From Dyella choica (GTDB lineage Bacteria > Pseudomonadota > Gammaproteobacteria > Xanthomonadales > Rhodanobacteraceae), in the NCBI RefSeq assembly GCF_003977665.1, contig NZ_RYYV01000008.1:62001-126000 (forward strand): 64,000 nt of DNA. Direction: 5' to 3'. The position numbers were made by a program, and so were the translations under genes. The notes beneath the pieces were generated by a model. The model was not told where the DNA came from. It made no database searches and saw only the letters and a program-made list of their open reading frames with translations. This document shows positions 8,460 through 16,836 of this stretch, in pieces; the first letter of the stretch is position 1, and each line of letters begins with the position of its first letter.

Positions 8460-9410
8460 ATGACCCCGCAACGCATCGTCGTCCTCGGTGGAACCGGGTT
8501 CGTTGGAAGCTATCTGGCGCCTCGTCTTGCCGCCGATGGGCATCGCCTGATCCTGCTCTCCCGCAATCGGGAACAGCATCGTGAGCTGACCGTGCTGCCC
8601 GACATAGTCATCCGCAGCGCGGACGTCTACGACGATGCCGTGTTGCGTCGCCATTGCGGCGGCGCGGATAGCGTGATCAACCTCATCGGCATCCTCAACA
8701 ACAGCGGCCGCCATACCTTTCAACGTGCGCATGTGGAGATGGCGCGACGCCTGGTCGGGATCTGCAAGGCAGCCGGCGTGCAGCGACTGCATCAGATGAG
8801 CTCGCTGAATGCCGGCGCGGGACAGTCGCAATATCTCAAGACACGCGGCGAAGCGGAAACATTGGTCAAGGTGTCGTCGCTGAATTGGACGATCTACGAA
8901 CCCAGCGTGATCTTCGGACCCGGCGACGGCCTGGTTACACGCTTCACCAATCTACTGCGCAAGATGCCCGTGCTGCCGCTGGCGCGTGCCACGTCGCGGA
9001 TGGCTCCCACCTATGTGGGCGATGTTGTCGAAGCCATCGCACGCTGTGTAGCCGATGACAACCTCGCCACGCGCCGCAGCTTTGAATTGTACGGGCCGCA
9101 AGTGCTCACCTTGGGCGAGATCGTGCGCGCCATTCGCGATGCCGCCGGCTTACGCACCTCCATCCTGCCGCTGCCCGACAGCCTTGGCCGATGGCAGGCG
9201 CAGATCGCCGGCATGCTCCCAGGCAAACCTTTCTCGTTCGACAACTTCCTCTCTTTGGGTACCGATTCGGTCGGCAGCGCGGATGGCTATGCCGCCCTGG
9301 GCATCGTGCCGCAGCTGTTCACCGCATGGCTCCCGCGCATCATCCTGGGCACACCTCGACAGCACCGCCTGGACTTGTCGCGCCAGAACTTCCGACATCG
9401 CAGAGCTTAA
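8460..9410 (+). CDS. NDUFA9-like NAD(P)-binding protein (atypical SDR, complex I associated family)
   Basis: This 316-residue protein has a Rossmann nucleotide-binding motif at the N-terminus (GGTGFVGSYL) and the overall pattern of the 'complex I NDUFA9 subunit family' of atypical short-chain dehydrogenases, including INLIGILNN and an EPSVIFGPGDG stretch. In bacteria these proteins are loosely linked to quinone or NADH-related functions, and the reaction here is unknown. The start at 8460 follows a strong AGGAGGA site. Its stop codon TAA (9408-9410) is formed by the first three bases of the nested inverted-repeat element. The protein may therefore end differently from its relatives, which a family alignment would show. 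Confidence 0.85.
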   Translation: MTPQRIVVLGGTGFVGSYLAPRLAADGHRLILLSRNREQHRELTVLPDIVIRSADVYDDAVLRRHCGGADSVINLIGILNNSGRHTFQRAHVEMARRLVGICKAAGVQRLHQMSSLNAGAGQSQYLKTRGEAETLVKVSSLNWTIYEPSVIFGPGDGLVTRFTNLLRKMPVLPLARATSRMAPTYVGDVVEAIARCVADDNLATRRSFELYGPQVLTLGEIVRAIRDAAGLRTSILPLPDSLGRWQAQIAGMLPGKPFSFDNFLSLGTDSVGSADGYAALGIVPQLFTAWLPRIILGTPRQHRLDLSRQNFRHRRA

Positions 9411-9746
9411 GGACCCTCTGATCTATTCCTACCTGCCCGGCATGACGTCCAGAAGGCTCGCAGGGCGTGTCGCGCGGCACAGGGCAGACTGGCAGCCGCG
9501 GGGCACGGCCTGTGGGCCTTCTGGACGTCACCCCGTCATTAAAATTCAAAAAGGTTGGGGCCGCACGCTTTCGGGCGGCACTGTATGCGCGCCTCGCTTC
9601 GCCCCGCCGTCTAGACATACTCCCTGCCTTCCTCGCTCCTCAAACCAGGCACGTCCCTGTGCCTTCCCCGCGTGCGCCGCCGGGGCGAAGCGAGGCGCGC
9701 ATACAGGGCGGTGACGGGTACGTAGGAATAGATCAGAGGGTCCTTA
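9408..9746. mobile_element. 339-bp nested inverted-repeat element (MITE-like)
   Basis: The ends are perfect 25-bp inverted repeats (9408-9432 and 9722-9746) whose core reads AAGGACCCTCTGATCTATTC. Inside lie a 15-bp perfect inverted repeat (9443-9457 with 9516-9530, core GACGTCCAGAAGG) and a 26-bp perfect inverted repeat (9581-9606 with 9681-9706, containing GCGCGCCTCGCTTCGCCCC). A small 6-bp hairpin lies between the last two arms. The element holds no credible gene. The outermost TA at both sides could be a target duplication of the kind made by IS630/Tc1-type transposases, which is inference. It separates the NDUFA9-like gene from cca and provides the upstream stop codon. Confidence 0.82.
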
Positions 9747-9755
9747 GAGAAGGCC

Positions 9756-9767
9756 ATGGCACAATAA
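9756..9767 (+). other. Three-codon mini-ORF ahead of cca
   Basis: ATG-GCA-CAA-TAA is preceded by AGAAGG at good spacing (9748-9753). It ends three bases before the cca start codon, which itself has only a weak AAGG next to the ATG. Translation of cca by re-initiation after this minimal reading frame is possible. Chance occurrence is the alternative. Confidence 0.35.
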
Positions 9768-9770
9768 GGC

Positions 9771-10988
9771 ATGCGAACTTATCTGGTCGGCGGCGCAGTC
9801 CGCGACAAACTGCTAGGACGCCCCGTGACCGACCACGACCACGTGGTGGTGGGTGCGAGTCCGCAAGACATGCTGGCGCTGGGCTACAAGCCAGTCGGCA
9901 AGGATTTTCCGGTGTTTCTGCATCCGCAAACGAGCGAGGAATACGCCCTCGCTCGCACCGAGCGCAAAACGGGACACGGCTATCACGGCTTCGCCATTCA
10001 CGCCGATCCCAGCGTGACGCTGGAACAGGATCTCGTACGACGTGACCTCACCATCAACGCCATTGCGCAAGATGAGGAAGGCCGGCTGGTCGATCCTTAT
10101 GGCGGTGAACGCGATATCGAACAGCGCCTACTGCGGCACGTCTCGCCGGCCTTCATCGAAGACCCGGTGCGCCTGCTGCGCGTAGCCCGTTTCGCCGCGC
10201 GCTTTGCACCGCTTGGCTTCACGGTCGCCAACGAAACTATGGCCTTGCTGCAACAGATGGTGCGCGATGGCGAAGTCGACCATCTGGTGCCCGAACGCGT
10301 ATGGGCGGAAACGCGCAAGGCGCTGAGCGAAGCACAGCCTTCGGCCTTCCTGCGCGTGCTGCGCGAATCCGGCGCGCTGGCCGTGGTGTTTCCGGAAATC
10401 GACGCCCTGTACGGCGTGCCCCAACGCGCCGAATTCCATCCCGAGATCGATACCGGCATCCACCTGGAAATGGTCCTGGATGCCGCCGCCAGGCTCGCCC
10501 CCGGCAACGACTTGGTAGGCTTCTGCGCCCTCACCCACGACCTTGGCAAGGCGCTCACTCCGCAAGACGAACTGCCACGCCATGTCGGCCACGAGCATCG
10601 CGGTGTAGAACCCCTGCGCGCGCTCGCCGCGCGCATCAAAGTCCCCACCGAATACGCGGAACTCGCCGAACTGGTCTGTCGTGAGCACCTCAATGCGCAT
10701 CGCGCATTCGAATTGAAGGCCGCTACCGTACTGAAACTGCTCACGGCGCTCGATGCCCTGCGCCGCCCCGAACGCCTGCAAATTTTTCTGACCGCTTGCC
10801 TGGCCGACAAGCGCGGCAGGCTCGGCCATGAACAGGACGATTACCCGCAGGCGGACTGGCTACGCCTTGCACGCGATGCTGCCGAGTCGATCACCTCTAC
10901 GCCATTCGTGTCGCAAGGGTTAACAGGGCCCGCCATCGGCGCTGCGATGGAAAAGGCGCGTGTGCAGGCCATCAACGAATTGAGATAA
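9771..10988 (+). CDS. cca: Multifunctional CCA tRNA nucleotidyltransferase
   Basis: This 405-residue enzyme adds and repairs the 3' CCA end of tRNAs; the long gammaproteobacterial form also carries an HD phosphohydrolase domain. The N-terminus begins with the class II signature YLVGGAVRD, followed by the metal-binding DHDHVVVG (DXD; most relatives have DRD at this place) and the RRDLTINA motif. An HD domain follows at about residue 250 ([10 protein letters not shown]), with the VCREHLNAH histidines downstream. Length matches the multifunctional form of about 410 residues. The start ATG lies 25 bases after the end of the inverted-repeat element, so the element may have replaced or supplied its promoter. 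Confidence 0.95.
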   Translation: MRTYLVGGAVRDKLLGRPVTDHDHVVVGASPQDMLALGYKPVGKDFPVFLHPQTSEEYALARTERKTGHGYHGFAIHADPSVTLEQDLVRRDLTINAIAQDEEGRLVDPYGGERDIEQRLLRHVSPAFIEDPVRLLRVARFAARFAPLGFTVANETMALLQQMVRDGEVDHLVPERVWAETRKALSEAQPSAFLRVLRESGALAVVFPEIDALYGVPQRAEFHPEIDTGIHLEMVLDAAARLAPGNDLVGFCALTHDLGKALTPQDELPRHVGHEHRGVEPLRALAARIKVPTEYAELAELVCREHLNAHRAFELKAATVLKLLTALDALRRPERLQIFLTACLADKRGRLGHEQDDYPQADWLRLARDAAESITSTPFVSQGLTGPAIGAAMEKARVQAINELR

Positions 10989-11069
10989 ACCCTGTGGCAG
11001 AACCAACCGCAATGACAGAAGACGCCTTCACGTCATCAGGGCCATCAGATTGGGGAGTCAAGGTCACCT

Positions 11070-12284
11070 CTATGCTCCCCCCACATTGATGCCGAGCGCG
11101 AATAGTGTCACCAGGAGCGCTAGGGACATGGCCGACATGGCCATCCAAACCTGGCCGAATCGTGGCCACCTTTCGCTCCACAGGGCCAGCGCCAGATAGA
11201 TCCCCGGCGCCACCCCCGCGTAACGGGTCATTGAGACCAGCGTGCCGGTACACAACGGCGCCAAGAGCGTCAGCAGCGTGAAGACCGTCAGCCCGCGCCA
11301 GCCGTGCCGCCAGCAAGTCACCGAGCTGCAGATGGCCAGCAGCGTGATCCCAAAATGGAGCATTCTCGGATTCCACGGCGTAATGATCTTGTGAGGGCGG
11401 TTGATGTAGTCGAGCAACGCGCTCCAAGGCGCATGCCAGTCGCGCCCCCATGCAACCTGGATGTCCTTGAACGCCAACGGATTGCCTGTGATCCGCCATA
11501 GGTAGGCCGCGAACGCCGCCAGGCCTCCCGCGGCCAGCATCAGTTTCAGCAGGTCAGCCACTTGGCGGTCCCCCTTGAGCCATCGCATGAACAGCGCGGG
11601 AGCAAGAAACAACCCGTTCAAACGGGTGGCGCCGGCGCACAGCCCTAAGAGCCCGGCAAACCACCAGCGCTGCGCCAACGCAGCGAGAAACGAGGCCGTC
11701 ACGAGCGCGAAGAAGAGCGCTTCGGTGTGGGGCAACATGGTGAAATAGCTAGTCGGCCAGAAAGCCGCAAATAGCGTGGCTTGATCGGCCAGCCTCTGCG
11801 AGTGCGCGAGACGAAGCGTAAGGAGCCAAAGGAAGCTCAATCCAGCAAGCCAAAGCAGGTTGGACAACAGTATGCCGGACCATACCCATTCACCCGTCAG
11901 CGCCGCCGCCGTTTTCCACAAAATAGGGTGCAACGGGAAGAACGCCCAATTCGCCTGCTTGGATGTATCGAACAGGCGTCGTTCGTACCCGTCATGGGCG
12001 ATAGAGTAATACCAGCCACTATCGTTTCCGATGGCCACGCGGCGGAGCCCATCGGCGATGGCTTGGCCGGACAGTTTGATCGCGACGCTGTCGTCCTTGC
12101 CCCAGCGCTCCACCGGCACCTGGGCAATCATTGGAGCAACGGCAAGGATGAGGATCACGACCAGCCGGGACAGCACAAACGGCATCAAGGCGCGCTTGAG
12201 GCACTTGGGAACGGCATCGGCCATGCGCTGGAGTGGAGAGCGCTGAGCCGAAGCCATTGCGATGTCAACAGAGTTCATCAGCAT
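11070..12284 (-). CDS. PIG-V-like polytopic membrane protein (predicted mannosyl/glycosyltransferase)
   Basis: This 404-residue integral membrane protein has about nine to ten hydrophobic segments. Its luminal/periplasmic motifs match the PIG-V type of GT-C glycosyltransferases: DSGWYYSIAHDGYE after the first membrane helix, WAFFPLHPIL, and SMTRYAGVAPG near the C-terminus. GT-C enzymes transfer sugars from polyprenyl-phosphate donors. The acceptor here cannot be told from sequence. It starts 18 bases after the midA stop (start preceded by GCAGG), so it probably belongs to the tat-midA transcript. Several in-frame ATGs near the N-terminus (12284, 12257, 12224) leave the start uncertain. Confidence 0.75.
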   Translation of the reverse strand: MLMNSVDIAMASAQRSPLQRMADAVPKCLKRALMPFVLSRLVVILILAVAPMIAQVPVERWGKDDSVAIKLSGQAIADGLRRVAIGNDSGWYYSIAHDGYERRLFDTSKQANWAFFPLHPILWKTAAALTGEWVWSGILLSNLLWLAGLSFLWLLTLRLAHSQRLADQATLFAAFWPTSYFTMLPHTEALFFALVTASFLAALAQRWWFAGLLGLCAGATRLNGLFLAPALFMRWLKGDRQVADLLKLMLAAGGLAAFAAYLWRITGNPLAFKDIQVAWGRDWHAPWSALLDYINRPHKIITPWNPRMLHFGITLLAICSSVTCWRHGWRGLTVFTLLTLLAPLCTGTLVSMTRYAGVAPGIYLALALWSERWPRFGQVWMAMSAMSLALLVTLFALGINVGGA

Positions 12285-12302
12285 CCTGCATTTTGTTTTC
12301 GC

Positions 12303-13511
12303 TTAAAGACGCCCACCTAGATCGGCCGCCAGCAATTCCGCAGGCAGCGGCAACGCCGGCAGTCCACGCGCCAGCAGCATTGCCTGGAAGCGCTCACCCA
12401 TCTGGTCGGGCAAGGTGAGTTTCTTCACCTGCTGGGCGAGACGGTGGCGCGTAAGCTCGTCCGCGGCTTGCTCGTAGGCATGTTCGAAGACGGCTTGCAA
12501 ACCGGCGGCAATCAGGAAGTGGGCCTGCGGCAGATAGGCCGCCACGCCGAAGCCGGCGCTGTTGCCCGCTTCGGCCAGGGCGGTGAAGTCGACGGAGGCG
12601 GTAAGGTCGTTGAGCCCTGGCAGGTAAAGCGGATCGTTGTGCGCACGGTGACGATAGTGCGCCATCAAGGTACCGTCTTGCCGTTCCGGTAAATAATATT
12701 CCCGCCGCACGTAGCCGTAGTCGATGAACAGCATCAGGCCAGCCTCAAGCGAACCGGCAATGGCCTGCATCCAGTACGGCAGCTGCGGGAGAATCTCCGA
12801 GCGGTAGCCGTCTTCGAAGCTTCTGCCGAGGTCGCGTTCGACGTGTCGCACGGCACCGGCAACCAGGGCATCGGCGGGGCGATCCACGCGCATGAGGCGC
12901 GCCTCGCCATCGAGCGCGACGTATTCTTCGTAAACCTCGCCATGGCGCAGCACGAAGCGCGTGGTCGGCAAGGCGTCGATCACTTCATTGGCGAACAAGA
13001 CGCCACGCCAAGCTTGCTCGGGCGGACGGTCAATCCACGCCACGCGCGCCATGATGTCCGCCGGCAACGCCGCCGTGAGTCGCTCGCGTTGCCGCTCGCG
13101 CAAATCGGCGCTGGGTTCAAGGATTAGGTAACTGCGCGGCAGTACGTCGTTCCCGGCCAGTGCCAGCAGCGCCGCTTCGGCAAATGAGCCGCTGCCCCCG
13201 CCGAGTTCGAGGAAATTCGCCTCGCTACCCAGCATGGCCAGTACCGGCTGCACAGCTTGGACTACGCAGCGCGCAAACAGCTCACCCAATTCCGGCGCGG
13301 TGACGAAGTCACCGGCCTTGCCGAACTTGGTCTTGCCGGCACTGTAGTAGCCCAGACCCGGCGCATACAGGCAGCGCTCCATGTATTGCGAAAACGGTAT
13401 CGGTCCGTGCGCAGCGATGGTTTCGCGCAGGTGCTGCAGCAGGCGCTCGGAATGCGCAAGTTCCTCGGCCGCGGGCTCAGGCAGGCGCGAAGATTGGGAT
13501 GACCTCGTCAT
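12303..13511 (-). CDS. MidA/NDUFAF7-family SAM-dependent methyltransferase
   Basis: This 402-residue protein belongs to the DUF185/MidA family, whose mitochondrial member NDUFAF7 methylates an arginine of a complex I subunit. It has an N-terminal conserved block (PFSQYMERCLYAPGLGYYS), a SAM-binding motif FLELGGGSGSFAEA at about residue 115, and the family-typical ANEVIDALP and FIDYGYVRREYY blocks. The ATG at 13511 overlaps the tatC stop (ATGA), so translation is coupled to tatC; the longer open frame to 13892 is a tatC shadow. A functional link to complex I is likely from family knowledge, but the bacterial substrate is not proven. Confidence 0.88.
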   Translation of the reverse strand: MTRSSQSSRLPEPAAEELAHSERLLQHLRETIAAHGPIPFSQYMERCLYAPGLGYYSAGKTKFGKAGDFVTAPELGELFARCVVQAVQPVLAMLGSEANFLELGGGSGSFAEAALLALAGNDVLPRSYLILEPSADLRERQRERLTAALPADIMARVAWIDRPPEQAWRGVLFANEVIDALPTTRFVLRHGEVYEEYVALDGEARLMRVDRPADALVAGAVRHVERDLGRSFEDGYRSEILPQLPYWMQAIAGSLEAGLMLFIDYGYVRREYYLPERQDGTLMAHYRHRAHNDPLYLPGLNDLTASVDFTALAEAGNSAGFGVAAYLPQAHFLIAAGLQAVFEHAYEQAADELTRHRLAQQVKKLTLPDQMGERFQAMLLARGLPALPLPAELLAADLGGRL

Positions 13512-14266
13512 GAATGGGAAGCTGCGTCGACTGCGTTGGGCTTCAGCAGCCAGCGCACGGCGAGCAGACCGACTTCGTAGAGCAGGCACATTGGAATGGC
13601 CAGCATGATCATCGAAGTAATGTCCGGCGGTGTAACCACCGCTGCGATGGCGAAGGCGCCGACGACAGCGTAGCGTCGTCCCTTGCGCAGCTTGTCCAGA
13701 TCTACGATACCCACCGCCGCCAGCACCACTACCGCCACCGGCACTTCGAAACACAGGCCGAAGGCGAAGAACATCAACATGACGAAATCGAGGTAATGCG
13801 TGATGTCCGTCATCATCTCCACGCCCTGCGGCGTGACCGCCGTGAGGAAGCGGAACGCAGCCGGCAGCACCAGGAAATAGGCGAACGCGCAACCGATGTA
13901 GAACAGCACCAGCGCCGATACCAGCAATGGCCGCGCCAAGCGCTTCTCATGCTTGTAAAGGCCGGGGCTTACGAACGCCCACAGCTGATACAGGATCACT
14001 GGCATGCTGATGAACAGCGCCGCGTAGAACGTGAGCTTCAGCGGGGTGATGAAGGGACTAGCGACTTCCGTGGCGATCAGGTGGGCACCTTCGGGCAGGC
14101 GCGAGACCAGCGGTGCGGCGAGCCAGGCGTACAGGCGGTTGGCGAACGGCACCAGCGCCGCCAGCACCACGGCCAGCGCAAGAATGGCCTTGATCAGCCG
14201 GGTGCGCAGCTCCAGCAAGTGCGAAAACAAGCCTTCCTGCGATTCCATTTCAGGCTCAGCCGCCAT
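13508..14266 (-). CDS. tatC: Sec-independent protein translocase TatC
   Basis: This 252-residue polytopic inner membrane protein is the twin-arginine signal receptor of the Tat export system. The N-terminal cytoplasmic signature SHLLELRTRLIKA and the first periplasmic loop region (ASPFITPLKLTFYAALFISMP) are characteristic, and six membrane helices are visible. It overlaps the 3' end of tatB by 11 bases and the start of midA by four, giving a tight tatA-tatB-tatC-midA operon. Identification is firm. Confidence 0.96.
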   Translation of the reverse strand: MAAEPEMESQEGLFSHLLELRTRLIKAILALAVVLAALVPFANRLYAWLAAPLVSRLPEGAHLIATEVASPFITPLKLTFYAALFISMPVILYQLWAFVSPGLYKHEKRLARPLLVSALVLFYIGCAFAYFLVLPAAFRFLTAVTPQGVEMMTDITHYLDFVMLMFFAFGLCFEVPVAVVVLAAVGIVDLDKLRKGRRYAVVGAFAIAAVVTPPDITSMIMLAIPMCLLYEVGLLAVRWLLKPNAVDAASHS

Positions 14267-14615
14267 GGGGTGTTTCCTTCGACGCTTGAGCGGATGCGAA
14301 ATCCTTGCCCGTGTCGGTGATGCTGTCGCGCACCTCAGTGGCCGTGCTTGTCACCTGTTCGCGTGTCTCGCGTGCGGCCCTGTTCATATCGGCCTGCAGG
14401 CTTTCCGCGCGGGCCGCGGCTTCGCGCGCGGTGCGCTTGAGTTCCTCGATTTCCAGCTCGCGCTCCACCTCGGCGCGCACGCTGTCCCAGCCCTGGCGCA
14501 AGCGGCGCATCAGCGCGCCTGCCGTGCGCGCGGCATGGGGGAGTTTTTCCGGGCCGAGCACGATCAGCGCGATCAGCGCCAGCAACACCAGCTTGCCGAG
14601 GCTGATCTCGATCAT
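14256..14615 (-). CDS. tatB: Sec-independent protein translocase TatB
   Basis: This 119-residue protein has the TatB pattern: a short N-terminal membrane helix starting MIEISLGKLVLLALIALIV, the FGPEKLP-like turn (here LGPEKLP), then a long charged amphipathic helix and a low-complexity tail. It forms the substrate-binding complex with TatC. The start is preceded by AGGA and lies 17 bases after tatA; the end overlaps tatC. The unusually Ala/Glu/Arg-rich middle (about residues 40-90) is probably a coiled coil. Confidence 0.93.
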   Translation of the reverse strand: MIEISLGKLVLLALIALIVLGPEKLPHAARTAGALMRRLRQGWDSVRAEVERELEIEELKRTAREAAARAESLQADMNRAARETREQVTSTATEVRDSITDTGKDFASAQASKETPHGG

Positions 14616-14632
14616 ATGGCGTTCCTATGCGC

Positions 14633-14878
14633 TTATTTCGATTCGCTGGAATCGCGCTGCTGCTGGCTGGCCGTGTTGCCGGCGCCGGGCGCCGGATCGG
14701 CCTGCAGCTTTTCCTGCGCCTTGCGCTTTTCTTCGTCCTCGTCGCCTTGCATGGCCTTCTTGAAGCCGCGCACGGCGTTGCCGAGGTCGGAGCCGACCCG
14801 CGTCAGTTTGCCGGTCCCGAACACCAGCAGGATGATGACGAGCAGGATCGCCCAGTGCCAAATGCTGTCCAAACCCAT
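14633..14878 (-). CDS. tatA: Sec-independent protein translocase TatA
   Basis: This 81-residue protein forms the pore ring of the Tat translocon. The N-terminal helix ([19 protein letters not shown]) is followed by the conserved FGTGKL turn and an amphipathic helix with [15 protein letters not shown], then a Gln/Ser-rich tail. The ATG at 14878 with an upstream GAGG is chosen over the in-frame ATG at 14905 because the family begins at this point. It is the first gene of the tat operon. Confidence 0.95.
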   Translation of the reverse strand: MGLDSIWHWAILLVIILLVFGTGKLTRVGSDLGNAVRGFKKAMQGDEDEEKRKAQEKLQADPAPGAGNTASQQQRDSSESK

Positions 14879-14966
14879 GAGTAACCTCGTTGCGGAGCCT
14901 GCCATCGCGCCTGCGGGAGTACAGGCGCCGGCGTTCCGTCAAGTGAAAAGCGCGCCCTGCGCGACC

Positions 14967-15656
14967 TCAACGTGCAGTGTACTCCTCCAGGGCGTCACGG
15001 AAGTGCACGACCGCCGCCGGGACATTGCTGACCCCGCCCTCGAAGATACGCCGCGGCGTAACTCCCTTGCCGTAAGCCTGTTGGTTGGCATCGTAGTCGA
15101 TCTTGATCACCGAACCATCCAGCGCCACCCCGGCGAACAGGCCACGGGCGCGGGAATAGGAATAGATCTCCGCCTTCAACTGCTGGTCAGTCGCGGCCGA
15201 GGCCGTGCGCCCAACCGGGCCGGCCGCGGCCGAAGCATCCGCACCTACAGTGAACTTGCCGTTGACGATGGAATCCACACCGCGCTGGGTGCGGAACACC
15301 AGGATCACGTCGGTCTTGGACACGCCGATCTGGAAGCCCACGCTGCCGCCTCCGAAGGAGATGAAGCTAGGGTTGGACCAGGTACCGTCCGGATTCTTGA
15401 CCGATACCAGGCCCTCGCCGCGGCGGCCTCCGAAAACAAATCCGACCTTGAGCACGTCGGGAATGACGGCGATCGCCCGCGCGTCGCGCAGCAGATCGGT
15501 GGGAATGGACTTGTCCGGCGCCTGTTCGATCTCGTTGAGCACCCGCACGGCACTCTGGGCGCGCTGCTCCGGAGTGTCGTCTTCGGCATGCACGGCAGCG
15601 ACAGGCAGCAGCAGTGCAAGGGCGACGAACGAAAGGCGACGCAGTGCTTTGATCAT
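14967..15656 (-). CDS. SYLF-domain (Ysc84-like) secreted lipid-binding protein
   Basis: This 229-residue protein has a signal peptide ending VHAE and then the SYLF/DUF500 domain, recognisable by ARAIAVIPDVLKVGFVFGGR, GLVSVKNPDGTW, GGSVGFQIGVSKTDVI and a C-terminal GGVSNVPAAV block. In eukaryotes the domain binds phosphoinositides. Bacterial members are exported and their role is not established. It stands alone between tatA and the divergent hemH gene. Identification of the domain is firm; function is unknown. Confidence 0.85.
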   Translation of the reverse strand: MIKALRRLSFVALALLLPVAAVHAEDDTPEQRAQSAVRVLNEIEQAPDKSIPTDLLRDARAIAVIPDVLKVGFVFGGRRGEGLVSVKNPDGTWSNPSFISFGGGSVGFQIGVSKTDVILVFRTQRGVDSIVNGKFTVGADASAAAGPVGRTASAATDQQLKAEIYSYSRARGLFAGVALDGSVIKIDYDANQQAYGKGVTPRRIFEGGVSNVPAAVVHFRDALEEYTAR

Positions 15657-15780
15657 GGATGGCTCCCGATTTGGATGACTCGATCACGTTCGCAAACGGC
15701 GGCAAGCATAGCCGTCTTGCGCAAAAAGCTCGTGGCCGCTTATGGCAGACTTGCCTTGCTCACCTGCCGCCTGCGCCGCC

Positions 15781-16836
15781 ATGCCAGCCCATCACTATAC
15801 CGGCCTTGCCGGCCAATCCTACGACCAACCCGCTCAGGCTGGCGTACTGCTTGTGAACCTGGGCACACCGGACGCACCTACGGCGCCGGCGCTACGCTCC
15901 TACCTGGCCGAATTCCTGGGCGATCCGCGCGTCATCGAGTATCCGCGCTGGCTGTGGTGGTTGATCCTGCACGGCGTCATCCTGCGCCACCGGCCGGCCC
16001 GTTCGGCGCATGCCTATGCGCGGGTTTGGACGCCTGAGGGTTCGCCGCTGCGGGTGGGTTCGGAAAAACTCGCCGCCGCCCTCCAGGCCAGGCTGAGCCG
16101 GAGCGCACCGGGACCCGTACGCGTTGGCCTGGCCATGCGTTACGGCAAGCCTTCGGTACGCGAACAGATCCAACAGATGCAGCGCGCAGGCGTGCGCCGA
16201 TTGCTGGTACTCCCGCTGTATCCCCAATACTCGGGCACCTCCACCGGCTCGGTGATCGACGCAGTGGCCGATACCTTCAGGCAACTGCGTTGGCCACCGG
16301 AACTGCGCATCATCAATGGCTACTACGACGATGCCGGGCATATCGATGCACTGGCACAATCGATCGAACGCTGGTGGGCCGAGCACGGCCGCGGGGACCG
16401 GCTGTTGCTGTCGTTTCATGGCATTCCGCAGCGCTACGTGGCAGCCGGCGACCCCTATCTGCATCAATGCCAGGCTACGGGGCGTTTGCTGCGCGAGCGA
16501 TTGGGGCTGGATGCCTCGCAACTGAGCATGAGCTTCCAGTCACGCGTAGGCCGTGAGCCATGGCTGCAGCCGTATACGGATGAGACCGTGCGTCGCTTCG
16601 CCGCTGAAGGCGTCCGGCGGCTGGACATCGCCTGCCCCGGCTTCGCGGTGGACTGCCTGGAAACGCTGGAAGAAATCGCCATGCAGAACGCCGAATTCTT
16701 CACCGGCGCTGGAGGCGAAGCACTACGCTACATTCCAGCCCTCAATGACAGCGATGCGCAGGTCGCCAACCTGGCTGCGCTGATCCAGCGGCATGCCCAC
16801 GGATGGCCGGAATTCACCTCCGGCGCAGCGGCATGA
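15781..16836 (+). CDS. hemH: Ferrochelatase
   Basis: This protein of about 351 residues inserts ferrous iron into protoporphyrin IX, the last step of protoheme synthesis. The N-terminal VLLVNLGTPDAP, the LLVLPLYPQYSGTSTGSV block, the catalytic-His motif LLSFHGIPQRY, and the CPGFAVDCLETLEE block are all present. Neither the ATG at 15781 nor the one at 15742 has a clear ribosome binding site; 15781 is chosen because it removes an atypical Cys/Ala-rich N-terminus. The end overlaps the start of the next hydrolase gene (ATGA), so the two are translated together. Confidence 0.95.
   Translation: MPAHHYTGLAGQSYDQPAQAGVLLVNLGTPDAPTAPALRSYLAEFLGDPRVIEYPRWLWWLILHGVILRHRPARSAHAYARVWTPEGSPLRVGSEKLAAALQARLSRSAPGPVRVGLAMRYGKPSVREQIQQMQRAGVRRLLVLPLYPQYSGTSTGSVIDAVADTFRQLRWPPELRIINGYYDDAGHIDALAQSIERWWAEHGRGDRLLLSFHGIPQRYVAAGDPYLHQCQATGRLLRERLGLDASQLSMSFQSRVGREPWLQPYTDETVRRFAAEGVRRLDIACPGFAVDCLETLEEIAMQNAEFFTGAGGEALRYIPALNDSDAQVANLAALIQRHAHGWPEFTSGAAA

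Noticed and set aside
9467..10045. A 192-codon frame from the inverted-repeat element into cca
   Set aside because: It runs in another frame through cca and has no homology; the element appears non-coding.
12303..13892. A 529-residue version of the midA-type methyltransferase
   Set aside because: The extra 127 residues are translated from tatC in another frame; the start at 13511 is coupled to the tatC stop.
14031..16037. A 668-codon plus-strand reading frame across tatC, tatB, tatA and the SYLF gene
   Set aside because: It is antisense to four well-supported genes and shows no recognisable family; long antisense frames are common in high-GC DNA.
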